Origin: JBKCUK01 sp046318415
GTDB lineage: Bacteria > Pseudomonadota > Alphaproteobacteria > Caedimonadales > Caedimonadaceae
NCBI GenBank assembly: GCA_046318415.1
Contig: JBKCUK010000001.1
Span: 1 to 14,564, forward strand
Length of the DNA: 14,564 bases
Direction: 5' to 3'
Each line of letters begins with the position of its first letter. The stretch's first letter is position 1. Positions 6,380 through 13,602 of the stretch are shown here, in pieces. The notes below the pieces were generated by a model. That model was not told the origin of the DNA, did no database searches, and saw nothing but the letters and a program-made list of their open reading frames with translations. A program made the translations under genes and the position numbers.

Positions 6380-7366
6380 TTAGAACCGCACCAAGGCCGA
6401 GCCCCAGATCAGCCCACCACCGATGGTTTCATGCAGAATGAGATCGCCTTGCTTCACCCGGCCATCGGCCACCGCTACCGAGAGCGCAAGGGGAATGGAG
6501 GCTGCCGAGGTATTGGCATGCTGATTGACCGTTGAGACCACCTTCTCAGCAGGTAAATTCACCCGTTGGGCAACCGCATCGATAATGCGTTGGTTGGCTT
6601 GATGGGGGATGAGCCAGTCGATGTCATTGGCCGTTAACTGGTGATCGCCTAAGATTATTTGGGCGGCTTGGCCAAGCTTGGTGACCGCGTGCTTAAAGAC
6701 CTCCTGGCCTTCCATGTGAATGGTCCCGATGGTTCCCGTGGAAGAGGGGCCACCTGAGGCGTGCAAAATATCATGGTGGCGACCGTCCGAGTAAAGGCGA
6801 ATATCTAAAATACCGCGATCTTCGGGGTTGTCTTCGGGCTCGACCCCTTTGAGGACCACCGCACCGGCACCATCACCAAACAGAACAAAGGTTTTGCGGT
6901 CATTTTGATCTAACAATCTTGAGATGGTCTCGGCACCAATGACAAGGGCCGTCTTGACGGCACCTGTACGGATGAAATTGTTGGCCGTTGCAAGGGCCAC
7001 AACATATCCGGCGCACGCACCGGCCACATCAAAAGCAAAGCCATGGGTGTTACCAATGCGGGCTTGCACCATGGTGGCGACCGATGGAAAGACTTCATCA
7101 GGGGTTGCGGTGCCAACCACAATCATATCAATATCGGCCCCCGTCATGCCGGCCATGGCGAGAGCCCGCTCGGCCGCAGCTGTCGCCAGATCAGAGGTGG
7201 CTTGATTGTCGTCAACAAAGTGTCGTTTTTCAATGCCTGTGCGCTCCACAATCCACTCATGGCTTGTCTCCATCACCTTTTCAAGGTCGTGGTTTGTCAC
7301 GATCCGCTCGGGCAAATAGCCGCCAACGCCGACAATCAGGGCGCGCCGTTCAGTTGCTTTCGTCAT
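6380..7366 (-). CDS. fabH: Beta-ketoacyl-ACP synthase III
   Basis: FabH condenses acetyl-CoA with malonyl-ACP to start type II fatty-acid synthesis. The 328-residue protein has the thiolase-fold catalytic triad: Cys118 in DVAGACAGY, His255 in LIPHQANQRI and Asn285 in NQHANTSAAS. A C-terminal GGGLIWGSALVRF matches family ends. The start is ATG 7366, with GGAGG 8 bases upstream; an upstream in-frame ATG at 7384 lacks a site. It is the last gene of rpmF-plsX-fabH, 46 bases after plsX, and ends at a strong terminator. This order is conserved across many proteobacteria. Confidence 0.95.
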   Translation of the reverse strand: MTKATERRALIVGVGGYLPERIVTNHDLEKVMETSHEWIVERTGIEKRHFVDDNQATSDLATAAAERALAMAGMTGADIDMIVVGTATPDEVFPSVATMVQARIGNTHGFAFDVAGACAGYVVALATANNFIRTGAVKTALVIGAETISRLLDQNDRKTFVLFGDGAGAVVLKGVEPEDNPEDRGILDIRLYSDGRHHDILHASGGPSSTGTIGTIHMEGQEVFKHAVTKLGQAAQIILGDHQLTANDIDWLIPHQANQRIIDAVAQRVNLPAEKVVSTVNQHANTSAASIPLALSVAVADGRVKQGDLILHETIGGGLIWGSALVRF

Positions 7367-7412
7367 GGATAAAACCTCCGTCAAGTATCGGTGAATGGAT
7401 AGAGTCGCCCGC

Positions 7413-8438
7413 TTAATCCAAGTTGGTATTCAGATCAGCAAGGCGAATAAGATCATGCTTGATGCGCTCGTTAATTTGGCCTTTGATCATATTGCAAGCC
7501 ACGCTGATGGCGCTTGCAAAGCCATGGCCATCGGTTCCGCCGTGGCTTTTGACAGCGACACCATTTAAGCCTAAGAAGGGAGAGCCATTGTAGCTTGAGG
7601 GATTCAAGCGGTCTTTGGTGCGTTTGAAGGCCTGAAGTAATAAAAGACAGGCAAGGCGCGAGAACCAGGTGCGCTGAAATTCCTCGCGCACGACGCTACT
7701 CATCAGCTTCACAGCACCTTCCGCGGCTTTCAGGGCAACGTTTCCGGTAAAGCCATCGGTCACAATCACATCAACAGTACCTGCTGTGATGTCCGTACCC
7801 TCCACAAAACCGATGTAGCTGCTCAGAAGAGCTGTTTGCACCAGGGTTTGGTGGGCAGCACGGATGGTTGCATGCCCTTTCATTTCCTCCGAGCCCACAT
7901 TCAATAAACCAACACGGGGATGATCACGTCCCAGTACGGCGCGGGCAAAAGCTTCACCCATGACAGCAAGCTTCACAAGGGTGTCATCGGTGTGATCGAT
8001 ATTGGCGCCCAGATCCAACATAATGGATCCCCCTTTCAGGGTTGGCATCACACCGGCAAGGGCCGGGCGATCAACACCTTGAATGGCGCCAAGGATCAAG
8101 CGTGAAAGGGCCATGTAAGCCCCGGTATTACCAGCTGAGACAACGCCATCGGCAAGGCCGTCCTTGACCGCTTGGATTGCAAGGCGCATGCTGGCGTTCT
8201 TAAAGCCGCGCAAGGCTAAGCTTGGCTTAGTATCGCCGGTGATGACTTCGTCGGTGTGGGTGAACTCGAATACTGAGGGATCAATGTTGTGGGCCTGCAA
8301 AAGAGGCATCACAACCTTTGCATCTCCGAACAGCAGGAACCGCACCTCGGGATGACGCTTACATGCGAGGGCCAGCCCTTCGATAACAATTTTCGGGGCG
8401 TGATCGCCCCCCATGGCATCAATGGCAAGGCTTAGCAT
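7413..8438 (-). CDS. plsX: Phosphate acyltransferase PlsX
   Basis: PlsX makes acyl-phosphate from acyl-ACP, feeding PlsY for phospholipid synthesis. The protein is 341 residues long. It opens with the family signature AIDAMGGDHAPKIVIEG, and later has GNTGAYMALSRLILG, GVMPTLKGGSIMLDLGAN, LNVGSEEMKGH and VTDGFTGNVALKAAEG. It ends with the typical SHGGTDGHGFASAI region. The start is ATG 8438; a TTG directly before it (8441) is an alternative because the AAGGAAGG site spaces to it about as well. It lies between rpmF and fabH, consistent with coordination of membrane and ribosome synthesis. Confidence 0.95.
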   Translation of the reverse strand: MLSLAIDAMGGDHAPKIVIEGLALACKRHPEVRFLLFGDAKVVMPLLQAHNIDPSVFEFTHTDEVITGDTKPSLALRGFKNASMRLAIQAVKDGLADGVVSAGNTGAYMALSRLILGAIQGVDRPALAGVMPTLKGGSIMLDLGANIDHTDDTLVKLAVMGEAFARAVLGRDHPRVGLLNVGSEEMKGHATIRAAHQTLVQTALLSSYIGFVEGTDITAGTVDVIVTDGFTGNVALKAAEGAVKLMSSVVREEFQRTWFSRLACLLLLQAFKRTKDRLNPSSYNGSPFLGLNGVAVKSHGGTDGHGFASAISVACNMIKGQINERIKHDLIRLADLNTNLD

Positions 8439-8527
8439 CAAACGTCAACCTTCCTTCTGATGGGCCTGCGCTTCTTATGAGATGCAGCAGCAACGATGAT
8501 AACCGCCAGAACGACCGAGTAGAAATT

Positions 8528-8713
8528 TTATGCGATGCTCACTGTCTCAGTCACTTCGCGACCACGGTAATGTCCGCACTTGCCGCATACGTGGTGGGGA
8601 AGCTTACGCTCGCCACAGTTGTTGCACTCAGAAGAGTTGTAAACACGTACGTTGTCGTGTGCACGACGCATATTGCGACGAGATTTAGAAGTTTTTTTCT
8701 TAGGAACTGCCAT
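8528..8713 (-). CDS. rpmF: 50S ribosomal protein L32
   Basis: L32 is a small protein of the large ribosomal subunit. The 61-residue product starts MAVPKKKTSKSRRNMRRAHD, the conserved basic N-terminus. It keeps the zinc-ribbon cysteines in CNNCGERKLPHHVCGKCG (CxxC...CxxC). GAGGA lies 6 bases before the ATG. It heads the rpmF-plsX-fabH operon, with 89 bases to plsX, and is divergent from gshA. The zinc-dependent form of L32 is interesting next to a zinc uptake gene in the same window, though no link is shown. Confidence 0.96.
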   Translation of the reverse strand: MAVPKKKTSKSRRNMRRAHDNVRVYNSSECNNCGERKLPHHVCGKCGHYRGREVTETVSIA

Positions 8714-8778
8714 AACACGTCCTCGAATTGTTAAGACCCAATAGCCACACAAGCCTGGGTCATCCTCATGATCAAGCT

Positions 8779-8838
8779 TTCTTATCCAAAAATGTGGCAA
8801 AGAGCAAGCAAAATGGCAAGGGAAAACGACGCTTGCTC
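8779..8838 (-). promoter_or_regulatory. Putative rpmF operon promoter with overlapping inverted repeat
   Basis: On the minus strand TTGCTC (8807-8802) and TAAGAA (8784-8779) are 17 bases apart, a moderate sigma-70-type promoter about 65 bases before the rpmF ATG. The -35 is part of an 8-base inverted repeat, GAGCAAGC (8802-8809) and GCTTGCTC (8831-8838), with a 21-base gap. This may be an operator in the rpmF/gshA divergent region. I found no good promoter for gshA. Confidence 0.4.
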
Positions 8839-8900
8839 CAATAGGCCTGATAATGTTAGCCAAAAGAGAGAACGTCGCAGCGTAGAATAAGGCGAAAAAA

Positions 8901-10244
8901 TTGAATTTAAGGCTGACATACAGGGATTTAGTCACGGATTTAGCTTCGGGCATCAAGCCCCGTGAGGCATGGCGCATTGGTGTTGAACACGAGGCGCTGT
9001 TGTTTGATCGTCAAACGGGTCTGCGTTTGGACTATGAACGGGGCATTAAACCCCTTTTGCAAGCCTTGCAGCTGAAAGGATGGGCGCCTGTTGAAGAGCA
9101 GGGGTACTTGATTGCCCTGCAAAAAGGCTCTGCCAACATTACCCTTGAGCCTGGGGGCCAAATCGAGCTTTCGGGTGCACCCCTGCCCACCCTCCATGAT
9201 GTCCGCGACGAATTGCTGGCCTATTTTAACGATCTTCTGCCCGCCGTTGATGCGTTGGGCGCGGCCCTCATTCCCCTTGGTCTGGATCCAATGACCCCTT
9301 ATGAGGAACGCCCCTGGATGCCAAAGGGACGCTATAAGATCATGCAGGACTACATGCCGACGGTTGGGCGTCATGGACTGGATATGATGACAGCCACGTG
9401 CACGATCCAAGTGAACCTGGACTTTGACAGTGAAGAGGATATGGTGCGTAAATTGCGCGTATCCTTGGCCTTACAACCCATTGCGATTGCGTTGTTTGCC
9501 GCATCACCGTTTTTTGAAGGCCGTGTGACGCCCTATGCATCCTATCGAGCCCACATCTGGGAACACACCGATCCTGCGCGCTGTGGCCTTGTGCCTTTTG
9601 CCTTCGATCCCGGCATGGGGTTTGCCCGTTATGTGGATTACCTTTTGTCCATTCCCATGTACTTTGTTTATCGCGATGGCACTTATCATGATGTGGCTGG
9701 GGCTTCTTTTGCCGACTTTATGGCTGGAAGACTCACGCAAATGCCGGGAGAATACGCGTTGGCGCGGGATTGGCAGGACCAGCAAACCATTGCCTTTCCC
9801 CAAACACGCCTCAAACACTATTTAGAGCTGCGGGCTGCAGACATGGGACCCCCTTCTCATATCCTTGCGCTACCCGCTTTTTGGGTGGGCTTGCTCTATG
9901 ATGACGCCAATCTTCAGGCTTTGGATCAGATGATAGCCCCGTGGTCGGTGGACGAGATTGAAGCCTTTTATGAGGACGCGGCGAAGTTTGGTTTACAAGG
10001 TCAGTTCCGAGGGCGCTCGATCCATGCATGGGCAGAGGATTGGGTGCGTTTATCGAGTGCGGGACTGCAACGCCGCGGTCACGATGAACAGCGGTATTTA
10101 GCACCCCTCACCCAGATTCTGGTCAGTGGGTTGAGTGTTGCGGATCAGCTGAAATTTGAGTTTCCCGACTTGCCAAGCCATTGGCGTCCGTTTCTGCAAA
10201 GTATGGCAATGAAAGCAGAGGATCTTCAGCAGATCCTAGGCTAG
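8901..10244 (+). CDS. gshA: Glutamate-cysteine ligase (plant/alphaproteobacterial type)
   Basis: This enzyme catalyses the ATP-dependent first step of glutathione synthesis, joining glutamate and cysteine. The 447-residue protein belongs to the GCS2 family found in alphaproteobacteria and plants. Recognisable blocks are WRIGVEHEALLFD (residues 25-37), TLEPGGQIELSGAPLP, RYKIMQDYMPTVG, MMTATCTIQVNLDF and YRAHIWEHTDPARCG. The TTG start at 8901 has AAGG 8 bases upstream and no better codon is nearby. The gene diverges from rpmF. Its end overlaps the end of nadK by 9 bases tail to tail, so antisense effects between the transcripts are possible. No gshB is in the window. Confidence 0.93.
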   Translation: MNLRLTYRDLVTDLASGIKPREAWRIGVEHEALLFDRQTGLRLDYERGIKPLLQALQLKGWAPVEEQGYLIALQKGSANITLEPGGQIELSGAPLPTLHDVRDELLAYFNDLLPAVDALGAALIPLGLDPMTPYEERPWMPKGRYKIMQDYMPTVGRHGLDMMTATCTIQVNLDFDSEEDMVRKLRVSLALQPIAIALFAASPFFEGRVTPYASYRAHIWEHTDPARCGLVPFAFDPGMGFARYVDYLLSIPMYFVYRDGTYHDVAGASFADFMAGRLTQMPGEYALARDWQDQQTIAFPQTRLKHYLELRAADMGPPSHILALPAFWVGLLYDDANLQALDQMIAPWSVDEIEAFYEDAAKFGLQGQFRGRSIHAWAEDWVRLSSAGLQRRGHDEQRYLAPLTQILVSGLSVADQLKFEFPDLPSHWRPFLQSMAMKAEDLQQILG

Positions 10245-10994
10245 GAATTGCTCGCGAAGGATACGCTCATCAAGGCTGTGGCCTGGATCAAACAGGAGGG
10301 TGACCGGGTGCTCGGTATCTTTGGTGATGATCACCCGCTCGACATCGTGGAACTCTTGAAAATCCGCGGTGGCATTGACACGACGTTCATGGCCATCGTT
10401 GACTTCAATTTCAATGTGAAGGTGGTCAGGGACCACCGCACCGCGCCAACGCCTGGGGCGAAAGGGTGAGATGGGGGTGAGGGCCAAACCGTTTGAGCTT
10501 AGCGGTAAAATGGGCCCCATGGCCGAATAATTGTAGGCTGTACTGCCGGCCGGTGTCGCCACCAAGATCCCGTCGGCCACTAGCTCCTCCAGGTGGACCT
10601 TTTGATCAAGTCGGATGCGCAACCGTGCCGCCATATGGGTGCGGCGCAACAGGGCGACTTCGTTAAAAGCATGGGCCGTAAGGATTTCACCTGAGAGCGT
10701 GGTGCATTGCATCTTCAAGGGATACAAGGTCACGGCCTGTGCTTTCGCAACCCTTCGCTCAAGATCCTGGGTATTGGGACGATTCATCAAAAAACCAACG
10801 CTGCCGTAGTTGATGCCATATACGGGCAGGGGCACCCTTAAATGACGTTGCAAGGTGCGCAACATGAAGCCATCGCCGCCAAGGGCGACGATCACAGTGG
10901 CTGAGGCAAGATCCGTTTGACCGTAATGGGTCAGAAAATGATCAAGGGCGTGCTGGGCCTGGGGGCGGTGGCTGGCAACAAAGTGAAGCTTCAT
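10236..10994 (-). CDS. nadK: NAD kinase
   Basis: NadK phosphorylates NAD to NADP, the source of NADPH for biosynthesis and glutathione reduction. The 252-residue protein has GGDGFML with catalytic Asp41, GINYGSVGFLMN at about residues 59-70, NEVALLRR, and the DGILVATPAGSTAYNYSAMGP block that closes the active site. The TADFQEFHDV region replaces the usual ADGQE wording, as in other alphaproteobacterial enzymes. Its length is at the short end of the family. The ATG overlaps the TGA of the znuA-like gene (ATGA), so it is probably translated by coupling; no strong ribosome site of its own is visible. Confidence 0.93.
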   Translation of the reverse strand: MKLHFVASHRPQAQHALDHFLTHYGQTDLASATVIVALGGDGFMLRTLQRHLRVPLPVYGINYGSVGFLMNRPNTQDLERRVAKAQAVTLYPLKMQCTTLSGEILTAHAFNEVALLRRTHMAARLRIRLDQKVHLEELVADGILVATPAGSTAYNYSAMGPILPLSSNGLALTPISPFRPRRWRGAVVPDHLHIEIEVNDGHERRVNATADFQEFHDVERVIITKDTEHPVTLLFDPGHSLDERILREQFLA

Positions 10995-11953
10995 GGCTGT
11001 ATAGTCTTGCTTAAGCGTGAGTGGGCTTTAGCCGCAGTGGCGCAAGATGCAATTGCCCCCCCCATGCTTTTCAATAAATTTTCGTATGCGCCAACCTGAT
11101 GGGTGCCCTCGCCATAGGGATTTACTACGGCCTCATGCAGACGGGCTTTGTTTTTAAGGGCCTTGAGGCCTTGCGGAAATTGATGCTCACGCAAGATGCA
11201 CGCACTGCCCGCTTGCTGCACACTTTTTTGGAAGGTATGCAGCGCCTTTGGCGCAATGGGTTGATCGGGATCTTCTGCCAGTGCGGTGATCACCGGCAAT
11301 CCAAAGGCCCGCTCGAAATACTGGTACCCATCATGGAAGGTGAACAGGGGAATCCCGGCTATACCGCTTAATTGGGATGTGATCTCTTGCTTGAGGGTCT
11401 TGAGCCTCTCTTTAAGCGCCGTTGCGTTGGCACGGTACTGATCTGCGTGCTGCGGATCAAGGTGGGCAAGATCCTTGGCAATGGCCTCTGCCATCAGGGC
11501 GCCATGGTCTGGATCAAGCCAGATATGCCCGTCTATATTGTGGGCATGATGATGGGCATGGCGGTGTTCTTTGTGATGGGCGTGGGCATGGCTTGGGTGA
11601 TGGTGGTGATGGGGGTTGCGTAACGGTAATAATTTAAGCCCAGGTGTATCTTGAAGGGCGACAAAATGCTTGCGTTTGCGGCGCGCAAGTTTGTCTAAAA
11701 AGCCCTCATAGCTTGGGCCGATCCAATAAATTCGATCGGCTGCTTCGATCAGGCGTCGATCACTGGGGCGAAGGCTATAGCCATGGGCGGACGATTGCGC
11801 GGCCATCAACACTTCAACTGTCTGAAGCTCGCCGACCACCTCTTTCACTATGGCTTGAACCGGTGGAATCGAGGCCACAATCAGAGGCGCTTTGGCGTGT
11901 AGGGCCGTGGCCCACAGCCATACAAAGCCTGTTATGAATCTGCGTAAGTACAT
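10991..11953 (-). CDS. znuA: Zinc ABC transporter substrate-binding protein (ZnuA-like)
   Basis: This periplasmic protein captures Zn2+ and delivers it to a ZnuBC-type transporter. It has 320 residues with an N-terminal signal peptide (RRFITGFVWLWATALHAKA). The cluster A-I zinc ligands are in place: His57 (SAHGYSLRPSD), His143 (GHIWLDPDHG) and His206 (FTFHDGYQYFER). Between the first two is a histidine-rich loop (residues 115-138, about 15 His of 24), a hallmark of zinc rather than manganese proteins. A C-terminal cysteine pair (ACILREH and ASCATA) may form a disulfide. Its ATG overlaps the preceding stop (TAATG) and its own stop overlaps nadK. No znuB, znuC or zur is in the window, so the permease would have to be elsewhere. 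Confidence 0.9.
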   Translation of the reverse strand: MYLRRFITGFVWLWATALHAKAPLIVASIPPVQAIVKEVVGELQTVEVLMAAQSSAHGYSLRPSDRRLIEAADRIYWIGPSYEGFLDKLARRKRKHFVALQDTPGLKLLPLRNPHHHHHPSHAHAHHKEHRHAHHHAHNIDGHIWLDPDHGALMAEAIAKDLAHLDPQHADQYRANATALKERLKTLKQEITSQLSGIAGIPLFTFHDGYQYFERAFGLPVITALAEDPDQPIAPKALHTFQKSVQQAGSACILREHQFPQGLKALKNKARLHEAVVNPYGEGTHQVGAYENLLKSMGGAIASCATAAKAHSRLSKTIQP

Positions 11954-12765
11954 TATTTTGCTTTCTGTTGTTCCAGTCTTAACTCAAGAACCCTTAAAAA
12001 AGATTTTAAAGCGAGTACCTGAAGAGAGGGCATGGTTCCTTGAGGATGGTTGCGATGCGCAGCTTTGCTTTGCTGTTTAAGGTGCTCTCGAAGGAAACCA
12101 TGGAAGAGTTGAAGCTCGTTTGTGGGAAGATTTGGGTTCGATGCCGCTTCTTGTAAAACAGCGATGAAACGCCCCTGGGTAAGCTCGGGATCACTGGAAG
12201 CAAGGGTTGCAAGACCAGAGACAGGCGGACTTAATTCCAGAGCACTGGGGCTGGGATAGTCGCCTGAAATTCGAAAATTTCCTCGATCATGGGCATGTTC
12301 GGGGTTTTCACTAAACATCAGTAACTTTTGCCATGAGTTTATTGGATCGCCTGCAATAAGAGCCTGTACCCCTTCAGTGTAGAGGTGGTGATGAGGCGCA
12401 TTAAAGTGGTCTTGTGAAGAGAAATTAAAATAAATTTTTTGTTCGTCTTGGTCAAATAACGGTTTGGTGACGGCGATGAGGCGCTGTAACTGAAGTGTGG
12501 AGGAAAAATGGTCATCATTCCAGATGCGCTGCAGGAAAGGGTGATTCGCAATCCAAAGGCCTTTTAACTCCTCTTCTGCCCATACCTCTGCATCATCATC
12601 ATTGTCTTCGAGGCTTTCTAAGGCTGGACGGGCCACATGCCAAAAGGCGGTAAACTGTGCCTTGAGATCTTCCTGATCTTCGGGCAGGGAGGGCTTTGAT
12701 GCAAATAAAAGGTTCGGAAGCAGCAACAGGGCGTACATGGAAGTACGAAAAGCGTATGTCGGCAT
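11953..12765 (-). CDS. Secreted protein of unknown function, coupled to znuA
   Basis: I do not recognise this 270-residue protein. It has a signal peptide (hydrophobic MYALLLLPNLLFA, residues 10-22, cleavage near LFA-SKP). A strongly acidic stretch follows at residues 50-66 (ESLEDNDDDAEVWAEEE), then a largely helical body with a His cluster (NAPHHHLYTEG) and a basic, Leu-rich C-terminal helix. AAGG lies 5 bases before the ATG. Its stop TAA shares a base with the znuA start (TAATG), so the two are translationally coupled. The acidic and His-rich patches and this coupling would fit a periplasmic metal-handling accessory, but that is inference. Confidence 0.75.
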   Translation of the reverse strand: MPTYAFRTSMYALLLLPNLLFASKPSLPEDQEDLKAQFTAFWHVARPALESLEDNDDDAEVWAEEELKGLWIANHPFLQRIWNDDHFSSTLQLQRLIAVTKPLFDQDEQKIYFNFSSQDHFNAPHHHLYTEGVQALIAGDPINSWQKLLMFSENPEHAHDRGNFRISGDYPSPSALELSPPVSGLATLASSDPELTQGRFIAVLQEAASNPNLPTNELQLFHGFLREHLKQQSKAAHRNHPQGTMPSLQVLALKSFLRVLELRLEQQKAK

Positions 12766-12789
12766 GGAAACCTTTCTTACATAGCGCGT

Positions 12790-13158
12790 TTAAGGTTTTT
12801 TCATTGTGTCCTTTTTAGCGGGGCGCTCTAAATTGTTCAAATAGTATTCAGGGTTATAGCCAAAAATGCCCAGCTCGCATGTCGCCAACGCGTGGTCGCG
12901 CTGTTGCATCAGAAAGGCGGTCTCTTCGCGAAGAGGCGAATTTTTCGGTAAAGTATCTCGAAAACTCAAGGCCTTACATGCAAGAGCAGCGCCCTGGCAA
13001 AAGGCAGATGCACGTCCATCCCCCAGGCCATTGTAGATTTGCTCGAACGTGGCGCAGGTCAGCCGTCCACCATAGGAAGAACTTGCTTGGGCCGAAAAAG
13101 TCAGCAAAATCAGGGGAAAAAAAGCAAACCAAATGTAGTTTTTATTGTTTTTGTTCAT
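12790..13158 (-). CDS. Small secreted four-cysteine protein, unknown
   Basis: This 122-residue protein matches no family I recognise. It has a signal peptide (MNKNNKNYIWFAFFPLILLT then FSAQA, cleavage near residue 25). The mature part has four cysteines at 35, 54, 61 and 94, spaced for two periplasmic disulfides, and ends in a Lys-rich tail. The helical core includes FCQGAALACKAL and FLMQQRDHALATC. The start is ATG 13158, 6 bases after AGGGAG; an upstream in-frame start at 13191 has no site. It is the first full gene of the minus-strand unit leading to znuA and nadK, 24 bases before the next gene. DsbB in this window would support its disulfides. Confidence 0.7.
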   Translation of the reverse strand: MNKNNKNYIWFAFFPLILLTFSAQASSSYGGRLTCATFEQIYNGLGDGRASAFCQGAALACKALSFRDTLPKNSPLREETAFLMQQRDHALATCELGIFGYNPEYYLNNLERPAKKDTMKKP

Positions 13159-13243
13159 TTTTTTCTCCCTGAATTTTCTGAAGTTTCGCAAGAGCTTGGC
13201 CTGGCGTCAAGGCATTGCGCATTCCATCGGGTGATTCTTTCAT
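13142..13243 (-). CDS. Possible 33-codon leader ORF upstream of the four-cysteine gene
   Basis: A 33-codon frame runs from ATG 13243 to TAA 13142 and overlaps the start of the four-cysteine gene by 17 bases in another frame. The peptide begins MKESPDGMRNALTPGQALAK and is hydrophilic and helix-prone. There is no close ribosome site; GAGGAG is about 14 bases upstream. It may be a leader peptide, the remnant of a gene, or chance. Confidence 0.2.
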   Translation of the reverse strand: MKESPDGMRNALTPGQALAKLQKIQGEKNEQKQ

Positions 13244-13397
13244 AATTGACTCGTGCGCTCCTCAAAGCCAGATCCTCCCGCGGCACGAAGGGATCTCTCA
13301 CACATGCTCCCCTTTGCAAAAAATGCAGACCCGGGATGCAGTCTTTATAGCCCATAAGTTTATTTTTTTATGCTAATTAGTAAAAATAGGGTTGGCG

Positions 13398-13414
13398 ACA
13401 TGAACCGTTCATGT
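13398..13414. promoter_or_regulatory. Perfect inverted repeat, possible operator
   Basis: ACATGAAC (13398-13405) and GTTCATGT (13407-13414) are perfect inverted arms around one base. The site lies about 88 bases upstream of the -35 of the right-edge gene and 50 bases upstream of the possible minus-strand -10. This is a typical place and shape for a dimeric regulator. No T-run follows, so it is not a terminator. Confidence 0.4.
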
Positions 13415-13501
13415 TCCGCAAGACGTGGACTGTTTCCTGGAATAGGGGTGTCACAACGTGCGCAAAATGGAACTTTAATTGCCAATAGTGCAAATCTTAT
13501 T

Positions 13502-13531
13502 TTGACAAAAAAGCACTGTTTGTGATATATT
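13502..13531 (+). promoter_or_regulatory. Promoter of the WH2-like effector gene
   Basis: A perfect -35 TTGACA (13502-13507) is followed by an 18-base spacer and TATATT (13526-13531). The predicted start near 13538 leaves a leader of about 65 bases before ATG 13603. Confidence 0.7.
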
Positions 13532-13561
13532 TTAATCGTTGACCTCGAACAAGAATTGAGA

Positions 13562-13597
13562 TCGACCGCGTAAGGGGTCGAGACAACTATGGGTCGA
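13562..13597 (+). promoter_or_regulatory. Self-complementary leader elements before the effector start
   Basis: TCGACC (13562-13567) can pair with GGTCGA at 13576-13581 or with a second GGTCGA at 13592-13597. The two pairings exclude each other. The first loops out AAGGGG; the second closes right against the start codon. This could modulate translation, but each stem is only 6 bases. Confidence 0.35.
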
Positions 13598-13602
13598 AAA
13601 AA

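Larger units (their letters stand above)
13159..13602. other. 444-base divergent intergenic region
   Basis: This region separates the minus-strand unit from the right-edge plus-strand gene. It contains a consensus promoter for the plus gene, a 17-base perfect inverted repeat and a possible leader ORF (listed separately). For the minus unit the best -10 is TATAAA on the minus strand at 13349-13344, without a clear -35. I see nothing else supportable. Confidence 0.5.

Noticed and set aside
8528..8977. Extended 149-codon version of rpmF
   Set aside because: The extension is unlike L32; the ATG at 8713 has a ribosome site and starts the canonical N-terminus.
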